Assembly (NCBI GenBank): GCA_020633725.1
Contig: JACKDC010000003.1
Location: forward strand, 508,648-572,647
Direction of reading: 5' to 3'
Length of the DNA: 64,000 bases
Source: Candidatus Latescibacterota bacterium
GTDB taxonomy: Bacteria; Krumholzibacteriota; Krumholzibacteriia; JACNKJ01
Below the pieces are notes generated by a model. It was not told the DNA's origin. It saw only the letters and a program-made list of their open reading frames with translations, and did not search any database. A program made the position numbers and the translations under genes. Shown here in pieces: positions 25,877 to 34,652 of this stretch (positions are counted from its first letter, which is position 1; every line of letters begins with the position of its first letter).

Positions 25877-27045
25877 GGAAGCTCCCTCAGCACGGCGATG
25901 GCCAAGGCGGCCATGCCCTCGCCGCGGCCGATGGCCCCCATGCGCTCGTTGGTGGTGGCCTTCACCGAGACACGCGACGCCGGCAGGCCGAGCGTGTCGG
26001 CCAGACGCGCGCGCATCGCGTCGATGTGCGGCGCGAGCTTGGGGCGTTCCGCGATCACCGTGGCGTCCACCTGCCAGGGCGCCAGCCCCGCGCCCGCCAG
26101 CAGCGACCGCACCTGCGCCAGCAGGTCGACGCTGTCCGCGCCCGCGAAGACGGGATCCGTGTCCGGGAAGTGGCGACCGATGTCGCCGAGGCCCGCGGCG
26201 CCGAGCAGGGCGTCCATGATGGCGTGCGTGAGGACGTCCGCGTCCGAGTGCCCTGCCAGGCCGCCCACGTCGCTGGGCACGGTCACGCCGCCCAGCACCA
26301 GCGGGCGCGCGGGGTCGAGGCGGTGGGAGTCGTAGCCCTGGCCCACGCGCAGGGCGGGCGCGCCGAGCACGCGTTCGGCGGCGGCCAGGTCGGCGGCGGT
26401 CGTGATCTTGACGTTCGCGGGATCGCCAGGCATGGCGAAGAGCTCCTTGCCGAGGGCGAGCAGCAGGCTCGCGTCGTCGCTGGCGTTGGTCTCGCCGCGC
26501 TCGATCGCCGCCCCGTGGGCCGCGCGGAGCAGCGGGAGCGGAAAGAGCTGCGGCGTCTGGGCGCGGCCGAGAACGTCGCGGTCGACGTGACCCACGACCC
26601 GGTTGCCCACGCGCTGCAGGATGGTGTCCGAGAGAGGCAGCACCGGCAGCAGGCCCACGTTGCCGGCGGCCTGGAGATGGACGATCCAGTTGTGCAGGGC
26701 GTCCGCGGGCGGGAAGGGACGCGCCGCGTCGTGCACGGCCACGATGCCCTCCTCGGCGGGAATCGCCGCGAGACCGGCGGCCACGGAAGCCTGTCGCGTA
26801 GCGCCACCCGTCGTCAGCCGGAGGCCGGCCAGCGCGGGCGGCAGCAGGGCGCGGATGCGGGCTTCGTCCCCCGCCGGGTGGACCAGCACGAGCCGCTCCG
26901 CCGGCACCATGGCCACGAAGCGCTCGAGGCAGTGCAGGAAGAGCGGCCGCCCCGCCAGGGGCAGGTACTGCTTGGGAGTCTCCCCGCCCAGGCGCCTGCC
27001 GCTGCCGCCGGCCACCACCACGATCCAGAGCGCGTCAACCAGCAT
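25873..27045 (-). CDS. ispDF: Bifunctional IspD/IspF of the MEP isoprenoid pathway
   Basis: 390-aa fusion. Residues 1-228 are MEP cytidylyltransferase (IspD): VVAGGSGRRLGGETPKQYLPL, AVHDAARPF, ASDDASLL. Residues 232-390 are MECDP synthase (IspF): metal ligands Asp239 and His241 in GYDSHR and His274 in GHSDADVLTH, then DIGRHFPDTDP and KATTNERMGAIGRGEGMAA. The two catalyse non-consecutive steps of the pathway. It overlaps gltX and starts about 70 bp from the divergent protease gene. Confidence 0.96.
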   Translation of the reverse strand: MLVDALWIVVVAGGSGRRLGGETPKQYLPLAGRPLFLHCLERFVAMVPAERLVLVHPAGDEARIRALLPPALAGLRLTTGGATRQASVAAGLAAIPAEEGIVAVHDAARPFPPADALHNWIVHLQAAGNVGLLPVLPLSDTILQRVGNRVVGHVDRDVLGRAQTPQLFPLPLLRAAHGAAIERGETNASDDASLLLALGKELFAMPGDPANVKITTAADLAAAERVLGAPALRVGQGYDSHRLDPARPLVLGGVTVPSDVGGLAGHSDADVLTHAIMDALLGAAGLGDIGRHFPDTDPVFAGADSVDLLAQVRSLLAGAGLAPWQVDATVIAERPKLAPHIDAMRARLADTLGLPASRVSVKATTNERMGAIGRGEGMAALAIAVLRELP

Positions 27046-27078
27046 GGCGGCACTCTAGCACAGCCATCGCTACCCCCG

Positions 27079-27087
27079 TGCTATAAT
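27079..27087 (+). promoter_or_regulatory. Extended -10 promoter of the 27116 protease
   Basis: TGCTATAAT: an extended -10 (TGn) with perfect TATAAT at 27082-27087 and no recognisable -35. Start near 27094; GGGAGG is at 27105-27110 before the ATG at 27116. Confidence 0.6.
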
Positions 27088-27115
27088 TGCGGGGCTCACC
27101 AACCGGGAGGTCCCC

Positions 27116-28879
27116 ATGAAGCGTCTCGCCATTCTCGCGATGCTGGTGCTCGCCCTGCCGAGCCTCGCCCTCGCCCTGGACACCAGCACCCGTCCGGTCT
27201 CTCCGGTCCGCGCCTGGAGCGCGGACGATCTCGCCACCTTCGACCCGTCCTGGCTGCACGTGAAGTTCGTGGAGGGCAGCGCCGTCCGGCTGGAGGCGGG
27301 GCAGTTCCGTTCGGAGCGCGGCCTGGCACTGGCGGACGTCAACGCGCTCGTCGCCGGGGCCAGCGCACTGCGCGCCACCTTCGCGATCAGCCCCGAGCGC
27401 GGCGCCGCGCTCAAGGCTGCCGGCGAGCTGGCCAGCGGCCGCGTGGGTCCCGATCTGTCGCTGTGGTACGACGTGCGGGTCGAGGGTGGACGACCTGCCC
27501 TCGCGTCCGCGTTGAACGCCTTCAACGCGGACCCGATAGTTGAGATCGCCCACCCCGCGCCCCTCTGCGAGCCGGCGGTGCTGAACGACCCGCACCCGGC
27601 CGCCACGCTGCGGGCCGAGGCGCCGCTCGTCCCCACGCCCGACTTCAGCGGCATGCAGGGCTATCTCTACGACCCGCCCACGGGCATGGACGCCCCCGCC
27701 GCCTGGGCCCAGCCCGGCGGCCGCGGCGCGAACATGCACTTCATCGACGTGGAGCTGGGCTGGACGCTCACCCACGAGGACTTCACCGCCGCCAACCACT
27801 TCTTCCAGGGCGGCGCGCCCATCGATCCCGGCTACATCGACCACGGCACCGCGGTGCTGGGCGAGATCATCGGCGGAAACAACGGCTACGGCGTCACCGG
27901 CTTCGCAAGCGACACGAACTGGGGCGTGGAGGCCATCACCGTGGGCGAGTGGCCCAACGTGCCGCACCGCTTCCAGGACGCCATCGACAACCTGAGCGCG
28001 GGCGACGTCTGGCTGATCGAGCTGCAGATGTACCCCACGGGCGCCAGCGCCACGCCGATGGAGTACGTGCAGGTGAACTACGACGTCATCTGGACCGGCT
28101 GCTGGTCCCTGGGCGTGGTCTGCATCGAGGCCGGCGCCAACGGCAGCCAGGACCTCGACTCGGCCTTCTGGGGCGGCATCTTCGACCGCAACGTGCGCGA
28201 CTCGGGCGCGATCATGGTCGGCGCGGGCACGCCCACCGGCCGCGTGGCCGAGTGGTTCACCAACTACGGCACGCGCATGGACGTGCACGGCTGGGGCTCG
28301 TCGATCGTGAGCACCGGCTACGGTGACCTGTACAGCTCCGGCGGCGCGAACTTCTACTACACGTCGGGCTTCAGCGGCACCAGCGGCGCGTCGCCGATGA
28401 TCACGGGCTCGTCGCTCTGCCTGCAGGGCATCGCCCGGGCGAGCTACGGCGTCCCGCTCACGCCGAGCGCGCTGCGCGATCTGCTGCACGACACCGGCGT
28501 GCCCCATCTCGACGCCAGCAAGGAGATCGGCCCGCGGCCCGACCTGGGCGCGGCCGTCGAGGCGCTGATCGACCTCTCGGCCGTGGGTGACGATCCCGGC
28601 GACGCGGCGCTCCGCGTCACCGGCACGCCCAACCCCTTCAGCGAGAGCACCACGCTGCGCTTCGTCCAGCCGCGTGCCGGGGCCGCGCGGCTCGCGATCT
28701 ACGACGCCGCCGGCCGCCGCCTGCGCGAGCTGGCGCTGCCCGCCGGTCCCGCCGGCGAGCGCAGCCTCGCCTGGGACGGCCGCGACGCCGCGGGACACGC
28801 CGTGGCCAGCGGGGTCTACCTCTATCGACTGGAGGCGGCGGACGCGCTGCGCAGCGGGCGGCTGGTGAAGCTGCGCTAG
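27116..28879 (+). CDS. Secreted S8 subtilisin-like protease with sorting domain
   Basis: 587 aa. Signal peptide MKRLAILAMLVLALPSLALA and a ~150-residue pro-region, then the catalytic domain: Asp211 (HFIDVELGWTLTHEDF), His243 (DHGTAVLGEIIGG), oxyanion Asn342 (EAGANGS), Ser423 (FSGTSGASP). C-terminal FlgD-Ig-like sorting domain (GTPNPFSESTTLRF, GRRLREL, AWDGRDAAGHAVA, SGVYLYRL, LVKLR). It shares the unusual PTPDFSG(M/Q)QGYL...PTG segment before the catalytic core with the 925-aa protease at 11407, but lacks that protein's intervening modules. Exported. Confidence 0.92.
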   Translation: MKRLAILAMLVLALPSLALALDTSTRPVSPVRAWSADDLATFDPSWLHVKFVEGSAVRLEAGQFRSERGLALADVNALVAGASALRATFAISPERGAALKAAGELASGRVGPDLSLWYDVRVEGGRPALASALNAFNADPIVEIAHPAPLCEPAVLNDPHPAATLRAEAPLVPTPDFSGMQGYLYDPPTGMDAPAAWAQPGGRGANMHFIDVELGWTLTHEDFTAANHFFQGGAPIDPGYIDHGTAVLGEIIGGNNGYGVTGFASDTNWGVEAITVGEWPNVPHRFQDAIDNLSAGDVWLIELQMYPTGASATPMEYVQVNYDVIWTGCWSLGVVCIEAGANGSQDLDSAFWGGIFDRNVRDSGAIMVGAGTPTGRVAEWFTNYGTRMDVHGWGSSIVSTGYGDLYSSGGANFYYTSGFSGTSGASPMITGSSLCLQGIARASYGVPLTPSALRDLLHDTGVPHLDASKEIGPRPDLGAAVEALIDLSAVGDDPGDAALRVTGTPNPFSESTTLRFVQPRAGAARLAIYDAAGRRLRELALPAGPAGERSLAWDGRDAAGHAVASGVYLYRLEAADALRSGRLVKLR

Positions 28880-28902
28880 TCGCGCACTTGCGTAAAGCCA
28901 CG

Positions 28903-28932
28903 AAGGCGCGGGCCGCGAGGTCCGCGCCTTTT
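28903..28932 (+). terminator. Rho-independent terminator of the 27116 protease
   Basis: AAGGCGCGG (28903-28911) / CCGCGCCTT (28922-28930), 10-nt loop, T4 at 28929-28932, 24 nt after the stop codon. Confidence 0.85.
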
Positions 28933-29054
28933 GTGTGCGGGTCGCATGGCGTTGCTTGAGTGGGAGTCAGCTCTGCTCGGCCGTGCGGCTTTTCTTTGGG
29001 AGATCCGCCGTCCGGACAAACAGCCGCTCCGAATCCCTCACCAAGGAGCACTCG

Positions 29055-30632
29055 ATGAAGGCACTTCGGGGCCAGGCGCTGGCCCTCCTCACGCTGTCCC
29101 TCCTGCTCGGCGCCTGTTCGAGCAGCGATCCCGCGTCGCCGAGCAACGCGGACCCCGCGGCGGTTGTTCTGAGCGCACCCGCCGATGGCGCCACCGGCCT
29201 CGACGGCGCGCTCACCCTGAGCTGGGACGCCGCCACCGACCCCGACGGCGACGCCGTGACCTACACGCTCTACCTGGACGGCGACGCCGACCCCGCCACC
29301 GCGGTGGCCAGCGGGCTCAGCGGCACCTCGCACACCCTCGCCGCGGCGCTGCCCATCCAGAGCACCTTCTACTGGAAGGTCACGGCCGACGACGGCCAGG
29401 GCGGCAGCTCCACGAGCCCGACTCGCAGCTTCAGCACCCGCGACAACGCGGCCCCGAACGCCTTCGACCTGCTGGGCATCGACGACGGCAGCACCGGCGT
29501 GCCGCTCGCCCCCACCCTCAGCTGGGAGACCGCCGTGGACCCGGACGGCGACGCCGTCCTCTACGACCTCTACCTCAGCACCGCCACGAATCCGAGCGCC
29601 CCGCTGGTGGCGGGCCTGGCGGGGACGTCCTACCCCCTGGGCGAGCCGCTGGACGTGGAGACGAGCTACCACTGGAAGGTGGTCGCCCGCGACGCGTTCG
29701 GCGCCGAGACGGCCACCGCCCTGCGCAGTTTCACCACCCAGGCGTTGATCAGCGCGACGCAGGTGACCGCCGCGGCCCCCTTCGCGGCCCGCAGCGGCCA
29801 CACGTCCCTGGTCTTCGACGACAAGATGTGGGTGATCGCGGGCAGCTCCTGCTGCGGAGGCCGCTACAACGACGTCTGGTCCAGCGCGGACGGCGCCACC
29901 TGGACCGAGGTCACCGCCAACGCCGGCTTCCCCGGGCGGACGGTGCACGCGTCGGCCGTCCACGACGGGCGCATGTGGGTGATCGGCGGCAACAGCAGCT
30001 ACAGCACGGGCAACGAATTCGCGGATGTGTGGTCCAGCGCTGACGGCGTGACCTGGCAGCAGGCCACGGCCGCGGCGGCCTTCGGGCCCCGCTACGGACT
30101 GCGTGCTGCGTCCTTCGCCGGCAAGCTCTGGGTGTTCGGGGGCCGCGACGCGGCCGGCAGCTACTCCCAGTCCCAGATCTGGAGCAGCGCGGACGGCGCC
30201 ACCTGGACCCTCGAGACCGACAACGCGGCGTTCGGCGGCACGGGCAACTTCCAGATCGCCGAGTTCCAGGGACAGCTCTGGAAGACCGGCGGACGCGACG
30301 ACGCGGTCTACCGCAGCGCGGACGGCGTGAACTGGGTGCTCGTCACCGACAGCGCCCCCTTCGGCGCGCGCCAGCAGCACACGAGCGTGGCCTTCGACGA
30401 CAAGCTCTGGGTGCTGGGCGGCAACAACAACGACAACGTCTACCTCGACCTCTCCGACGCCTGGTACAGCGAGGACGGGGCCAGCTGGGTGCGTGCCGCC
30501 GCCGACGCGGGCTACGAGCCGATCACGGCCCACTCGTCCGTGGTCTATGGCGGGCGGATGTGGGTCATCGCCGGCGGCGGCGGCTTCGGTAGCAGCTACG
30601 TCTCGAGCGCGGTCTACAGCCTGGACTACTGA
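29055..30632 (+). CDS. Lipoprotein with two FN3-like domains and a kelch-like propeller
   Basis: 525 aa from ATG 29055 (AAGGAG upstream). A lipobox LLLGAC at residues ~19-24 predicts lipidation. Two FN3-like repeats follow, each with the TLSWDAATDPDGDAVTYTLY / FYWKVTADD pattern, then about six propeller blades of the form VWSSADGATWTEV...R...H/SS(A/V)V(F/Y)DG(K/R)(M/L)WVIGG. No enzymatic motif is seen. It probably faces the periplasm or cell surface as a binding protein. Flanked by strong hairpins on both sides, so monocistronic. Confidence 0.85.
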   Translation: MKALRGQALALLTLSLLLGACSSSDPASPSNADPAAVVLSAPADGATGLDGALTLSWDAATDPDGDAVTYTLYLDGDADPATAVASGLSGTSHTLAAALPIQSTFYWKVTADDGQGGSSTSPTRSFSTRDNAAPNAFDLLGIDDGSTGVPLAPTLSWETAVDPDGDAVLYDLYLSTATNPSAPLVAGLAGTSYPLGEPLDVETSYHWKVVARDAFGAETATALRSFTTQALISATQVTAAAPFAARSGHTSLVFDDKMWVIAGSSCCGGRYNDVWSSADGATWTEVTANAGFPGRTVHASAVHDGRMWVIGGNSSYSTGNEFADVWSSADGVTWQQATAAAAFGPRYGLRAASFAGKLWVFGGRDAAGSYSQSQIWSSADGATWTLETDNAAFGGTGNFQIAEFQGQLWKTGGRDDAVYRSADGVNWVLVTDSAPFGARQQHTSVAFDDKLWVLGGNNNDNVYLDLSDAWYSEDGASWVRAAADAGYEPITAHSSVVYGGRMWVIAGGGGFGSSYVSSAVYSLDY

Positions 30633-30666
30633 GGTCGGACAGCCCCGCCGGGGTCCGCTCAGCACT

Positions 30667-30711
30667 GGAAAAGGCGCGGGGGATGTGCCAGATTGACCCT
30701 GCGCCTTTTCC
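30667..30711 (+). terminator. Strong hairpin terminator of the kelch-like lipoprotein
   Basis: GGAAAAGGCGC (30667-30677) pairs perfectly with GCGCCTTTTCC (30701-30711); the A4/T4 tracts in the stem would let it act on either strand. It ends only 17 bp before the icmF ATG, so it also lies in any icmF leader. Confidence 0.75.
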
Positions 30712-30727
30712 TTTGCGAGGAGGACCC

Positions 30728-33700
30728 ATGGCCCTGGACGCGTCTCACGGCACCGACCGCAAGCCCGGCGACCGCTACCGCCTGACCCATCAGGTGCGGG
30801 TGGTCACCGCCACCAGTCTCTTCGACGGCCACGACGCGGCCATCAACATCATGCGCCGCATGATCCAGGCCGGCGGCGCCGAGGTGATCCACCTCGGCCA
30901 CAACCGCTCCGTTGCCGAGATCGTCGAGGCCGTGATCGAGGAGGACGCCCAGGCCGTCGCCGTGAGCTCCTACCAGGGCGGCCACATGGAGTTCTTCACC
31001 TACATGCGCGACATGCTGGCCGAGCGCGGCGCCGGCCACGTGAAGATCTTCGGCGGCGGGGGCGGCGTGATCCGTCCCGACGAGATCCGGGCGCTGGAGG
31101 CCCACGGCATCACCCGCATCTACGACCCCGAGCACGGGCGGACCATGGGCCTGGCGGGGATCATCGACGATCTGCTCGAGCGCAGCGACTACTTCACGCT
31201 GAACCTGCCCTCGCTGCCCGCCGATGACCATCGCGGCGCGCCCGTGCCCACGCCCGAGGCGCTGCGGCGCGAGGACCACGCGGCCGTCGCCCGCATGATC
31301 ACCCTCACGGAGATCGGCGGCGAGCCCTGGGCGCGCGTGGCCGAAGGCGTCCGCGCCCGCGCGGCGGCGAGCCATGCCCCCGTCCTCGGCGTCACCGGCA
31401 CCGGCGGCAGCGGCAAGAGCAGCCTGCTGGACGAGCTGGTGCGGCGCTTCCGCGTGGACAACCCGGACGTTCACATCGCGCTGCTCAGCGCCGACCCCTC
31501 CAAGCGCAAGACCGGCGGCGCGCTGCTGGGCGACCGCATCCGCATGAACGCCATCGACGGCCCCCAGGTCTACATGCGCTCGCTCGCCACGCGCGGCAGC
31601 AAGAGCGAGCTGCCGGAGACGATCCGCGACGCCATCGACGTGGTCAAGGCCGCCGGCTTCGACCTGGTGATGGTGGAGACCAGCGGCATCGGCCAGGGCG
31701 ACACGGAGATCGTGGACGTCACCGACCTCGCCCTCTACGTCATGACCGCCGAGTTCGGCGCGCCGACCCAGCTCGAGAAGATCGACATGCTCGACTACGC
31801 CGACCTGGTGGCGATCAACAAGTACGAGCGCAAGGGCAGCGAGGACGCCCTGCGCGACGTCCGCCGCCAGATGCGCCGCGCCAGCGAGCGCTTCGAGGTG
31901 GAGCCCGAGGCGATGCCCGTCTACGGCACGATCGCGAGCCAGTTCAACGACGTGGGCGTCAACGGCCTCTACGCCGGCCTGGTGGAGCTGCTGAAGGCGA
32001 AGTGCGGCGCCCGGTTCGCCTGCCGCATCCCCGCGGGGCAGATCGCGCGCACCAGCCGCAGCCACAGCCTGGTGCCGGCCGATCGCGTCCGCTACCTGGG
32101 CGAGATCGCCGCGGCCGTGCGCGACTACAAGCGACGGGCGCGCGAGCAGGCAGGAATCGCGCGGCGGCTGCAGCAGCTGCGTGGCGCGCGCGAGCAGCTG
32201 GGCGCCGCGGCGGACGCGAACGTCTTCGCCGCGAAGATCGGCGAGCTGGAGCGCCAGCTTGGCCCCGGCCACGCGGCGCTGCTCGCCGGCTGGGACGACC
32301 TTCGCGAGGCCTACAGCGGCGAGCGCTTCTCCTACGAGGTGCGCGGCCGCGAGTTCACCGTGGATCTGACCAGCGAGACCCTGGCCGGCACCAAGGTGCC
32401 GAAGGTCGTCGTGCCGCGCCTCGCCGACCACGGCGACCGCCTGGAGTACCTGCTGCTCGAGAACGTGCCGGGCAGCTTCCCCTTCACCGCGGGCGTCTTC
32501 CCCTTCAAGCGCGAGGGCGAGGATCCCAAGCGCCAGTTCGCGGGCGAGGGCGGCCCGAAGAAGACCAACCAGCGCTTCCACTTCCTGTCCCGCAACGACG
32601 AGGCCAAGCGCCTCAGCACCGCCTTCGACTCGGTCACGCTCTACGGGCAGGACCCGGACGAGCGCCCCGACATCTATGGTAAGGTTGGTGATTCGGGGGT
32701 CAGCATCTGCTCGCTGGCCGACATCAAGACGCTCTACGCCGGCTTCGATCTGTGCCACCCCTCCACCAGCGTGTCGATGACCATCAACGGCCCCGCGCCG
32801 ATCATGCTGGCCTTCTATCTCAACGCCGCCATCGACCAGCAGGTGGACGCCTTCCGCGCCAAGGAGGGCCGCACGCCCAGCGCCGACGAGCTGGCGCGCA
32901 TCCGCGCCTTCACGCTGAGCACGGTGCGCGGCACGGTGCAGGCGGACATCCTCAAGGAGGACCAGGCGCAGAACACCTGCATCTTCTCGACGGACTTCGC
33001 CCTGCGCATGATGGGCGACATCCAGAGCTACTTCATCGAGCACCAGGTGCGGAACTACTACTCGGTGTCGATCAGCGGCTATCACATCGCCGAGGCGGGC
33101 GCGAATCCCATCAGCCAGGTGGCCTTCACGCTGGCCAACGGCTTCACCTACGTGGAGTACTACCGCTCCCGCGGCCTGGCCGTGGACGACTTCGCCCCCA
33201 ACCTGAGCTTCTTCTTCTCCAACGGCATGGACGCCGAGTACACGGTGATCGGCCGCGTGGCGCGGCGCATCTGGTCGGTGGCCATGCGCGACCTCTACGG
33301 CGCCGGCGAGCGCAGCCAGAAGCTCAAGTACCACATCCAGACCAGCGGCCGCAGCCTGCACGCGCAGGAGATGGCCTTCAACGACATCCGCACCACGCTG
33401 CAGGCCCTGCTCGCGCTCTACGACAACTGCAACAGCCTGCACACGAACAGCTACGACGAAGCCATCACCACGCCCACGGAGGAGAGCGTGCGGCGGGCGA
33501 TGGCGATCCAGATGATCGTCAGCCGCGAGTTCGGGCTCACGAAGAACGAGCATCCGTGGCAGGGGAGCTATGTGGTCGAGGAGCTGACCGAGCTGGTGGA
33601 GGAGGCGATCCTCGCCGAGTTCGAGCGGATCAGCGCGCGCGGCGGCGTGCTGGGCGCCATGGAGACGCAGTACCAGCGCGGCAAGATCCAGGACGAGTCC

Positions 33701-34030
33701 ATGCTCTACGAGATGCGCAAGCACAGCGGCGAGCTGCCCATCATCGGGGTGAACACCTTCCTGAACCCCGACGCCGAGAACCTGATCGCCGACAAGGTGG
33801 AGCTGCGCCGCGCCACGCCCGAGGAGAAGGCCGAGCAGATCGCCCACGTCCGCGCGCTGCAGCAGAAGAACGCCGGCGAGATCGCGGCGAGCCTGGACAA
33901 GCTCAAGGGCGTGGCGCTGGCGGGCGGGAACGTCTTCGCGCAGCTCATGGAGACGGCCCGCGTAGCCAGCCTCGGGCAGATCACCCAGGCGCTCTACGAG
34001 GTGGGCGGGCAGTACCGGCGGAACATGTAG
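30728..34030 (+). CDS. icmF: Fused isobutyryl-CoA mutase IcmF (B12-binding/GTPase/mutase)
   Basis: 1100 aa from ATG 30728 with AGGAGG upstream. Order: B12-binding domain (DGHDAA near residue 33, SSYQGGHMEFF near 80, GGGGGVI), MeaB-like GTPase chaperone (P-loop GTGGSGKS near 222-229, VETSGIGQGDTEIVD), then the mutase TIM barrel (YGKVGDSGVSICSLADI, TSVSMTINGPAP). This domain order defines IcmF, which interconverts isobutyryl- and n-butyryl-CoA using adenosylcobalamin and carries its own reactivation GTPase. Methylmalonyl-CoA mutase was rejected on that order. No MeaB, ATR or acyl-CoA genes are adjacent. Confidence 0.96.
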   Translation: MALDASHGTDRKPGDRYRLTHQVRVVTATSLFDGHDAAINIMRRMIQAGGAEVIHLGHNRSVAEIVEAVIEEDAQAVAVSSYQGGHMEFFTYMRDMLAERGAGHVKIFGGGGGVIRPDEIRALEAHGITRIYDPEHGRTMGLAGIIDDLLERSDYFTLNLPSLPADDHRGAPVPTPEALRREDHAAVARMITLTEIGGEPWARVAEGVRARAAASHAPVLGVTGTGGSGKSSLLDELVRRFRVDNPDVHIALLSADPSKRKTGGALLGDRIRMNAIDGPQVYMRSLATRGSKSELPETIRDAIDVVKAAGFDLVMVETSGIGQGDTEIVDVTDLALYVMTAEFGAPTQLEKIDMLDYADLVAINKYERKGSEDALRDVRRQMRRASERFEVEPEAMPVYGTIASQFNDVGVNGLYAGLVELLKAKCGARFACRIPAGQIARTSRSHSLVPADRVRYLGEIAAAVRDYKRRAREQAGIARRLQQLRGAREQLGAAADANVFAAKIGELERQLGPGHAALLAGWDDLREAYSGERFSYEVRGREFTVDLTSETLAGTKVPKVVVPRLADHGDRLEYLLLENVPGSFPFTAGVFPFKREGEDPKRQFAGEGGPKKTNQRFHFLSRNDEAKRLSTAFDSVTLYGQDPDERPDIYGKVGDSGVSICSLADIKTLYAGFDLCHPSTSVSMTINGPAPIMLAFYLNAAIDQQVDAFRAKEGRTPSADELARIRAFTLSTVRGTVQADILKEDQAQNTCIFSTDFALRMMGDIQSYFIEHQVRNYYSVSISGYHIAEAGANPISQVAFTLANGFTYVEYYRSRGLAVDDFAPNLSFFFSNGMDAEYTVIGRVARRIWSVAMRDLYGAGERSQKLKYHIQTSGRSLHAQEMAFNDIRTTLQALLALYDNCNSLHTNSYDEAITTPTEESVRRAMAIQMIVSREFGLTKNEHPWQGSYVVEELTELVEEAILAEFERISARGGVLGAMETQYQRGKIQDESMLYEMRKHSGELPIIGVNTFLNPDAENLIADKVELRRATPEEKAEQIAHVRALQQKNAGEIAASLDKLKGVALAGGNVFAQLMETARVASLGQITQALYEVGGQYRRNM

Positions 34031-34037
34031 GCGCGGG

Positions 34038-34652
34038 CTAGTAGTAGACTTCGATGTAGTCGATGAGCATGTTGGCGCCGCTGCTGGCCTCGAACTCGAA
34101 GCAGAGTTCGAACACTCCAGGCGCACCGTCCAAGTAGTCCCAGGTGATTTCTTCGGTCACCCAGGTCCCAAAGGTGTGGTCCTCCGGCCAGACCATTTCC
34201 TTGGCCCACACGATGTCGCCGTTGACTCGCACGTAGACGAAGTTGCTCATGTTGGTCTCGCCAACGTAGCCCATCCAGTGCCAGCGGATGTGCGGCGTCC
34301 AGAGGTAGATGTCTTGGCAGAAGGAATTGCTGTTGGCCCCATCACAGAAGCCCCCCAACCATGCCACCAGCTCACCCTCGTAGGCGGGGTAACCCCACGT
34401 CGGCAGAGGGTCGACTATCCACGAGCACGTGGTGTTGGTGATGCAGGTCCAGTCCGAGTACACACCACACTCACCGAACTCGAAGCTGCCGTCGTTCACG
34501 AGGTGCCAGCCTCGTGTGGAGTCGACCGCCGCATCGGGCCTTTCAATACGCGGGGCCTTGATGGGTTCTCCTTCGGCCGTAAGGCGCGGCTCACCCTGGC
34601 AGGGGATGACAGAGAAGGAGAGCAACAGGATGGCAAGAGCGTGCGCCTTCAT
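34038..34652 (-). CDS. Exported protein of unknown function, companion of the LVIVD protein
   Basis: 204 aa from the ATG at complement 34650-34652, which overlaps the upstream gene's stop (ATGA). Signal peptide MKAHALAILLLSFSVIPCQG. The mature part is a single beta-rich domain with NDGSFEFGECGVYSDW, AWLGGFCDGANSNSFCQDI and CFEFEASSGANMLIDYIEV, resembling a jelly-roll of the kind found as carbohydrate-binding modules; it has six cysteines and no sorting domain. Its base composition is visibly less GC-rich than flanking genes. Function unknown. Confidence 0.7.
   Translation of the reverse strand: MKAHALAILLLSFSVIPCQGEPRLTAEGEPIKAPRIERPDAAVDSTRGWHLVNDGSFEFGECGVYSDWTCITNTTCSWIVDPLPTWGYPAYEGELVAWLGGFCDGANSNSFCQDIYLWTPHIRWHWMGYVGETNMSNFVYVRVNGDIVWAKEMVWPEDHTFGTWVTEEITWDYLDGAPGVFELCFEFEASSGANMLIDYIEVYY

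Noticed and set aside
30633..30727. Cobalamin riboswitch upstream of icmF
   Set aside because: Only ~95 bp are available and they are mostly the 30667-30711 hairpin; no B12-box or riboswitch core is seen.
30728..34030. Methylmalonyl-CoA mutase
   Set aside because: N-terminal B12 domain followed by an internal GTPase is the IcmF order; classical MCM has a C-terminal B12 domain and separate MeaB.
30659..34126. A 1155-codon open frame on the - strand
   Set aside because: Fully antisense to icmF, whose domains and motifs are unambiguous.
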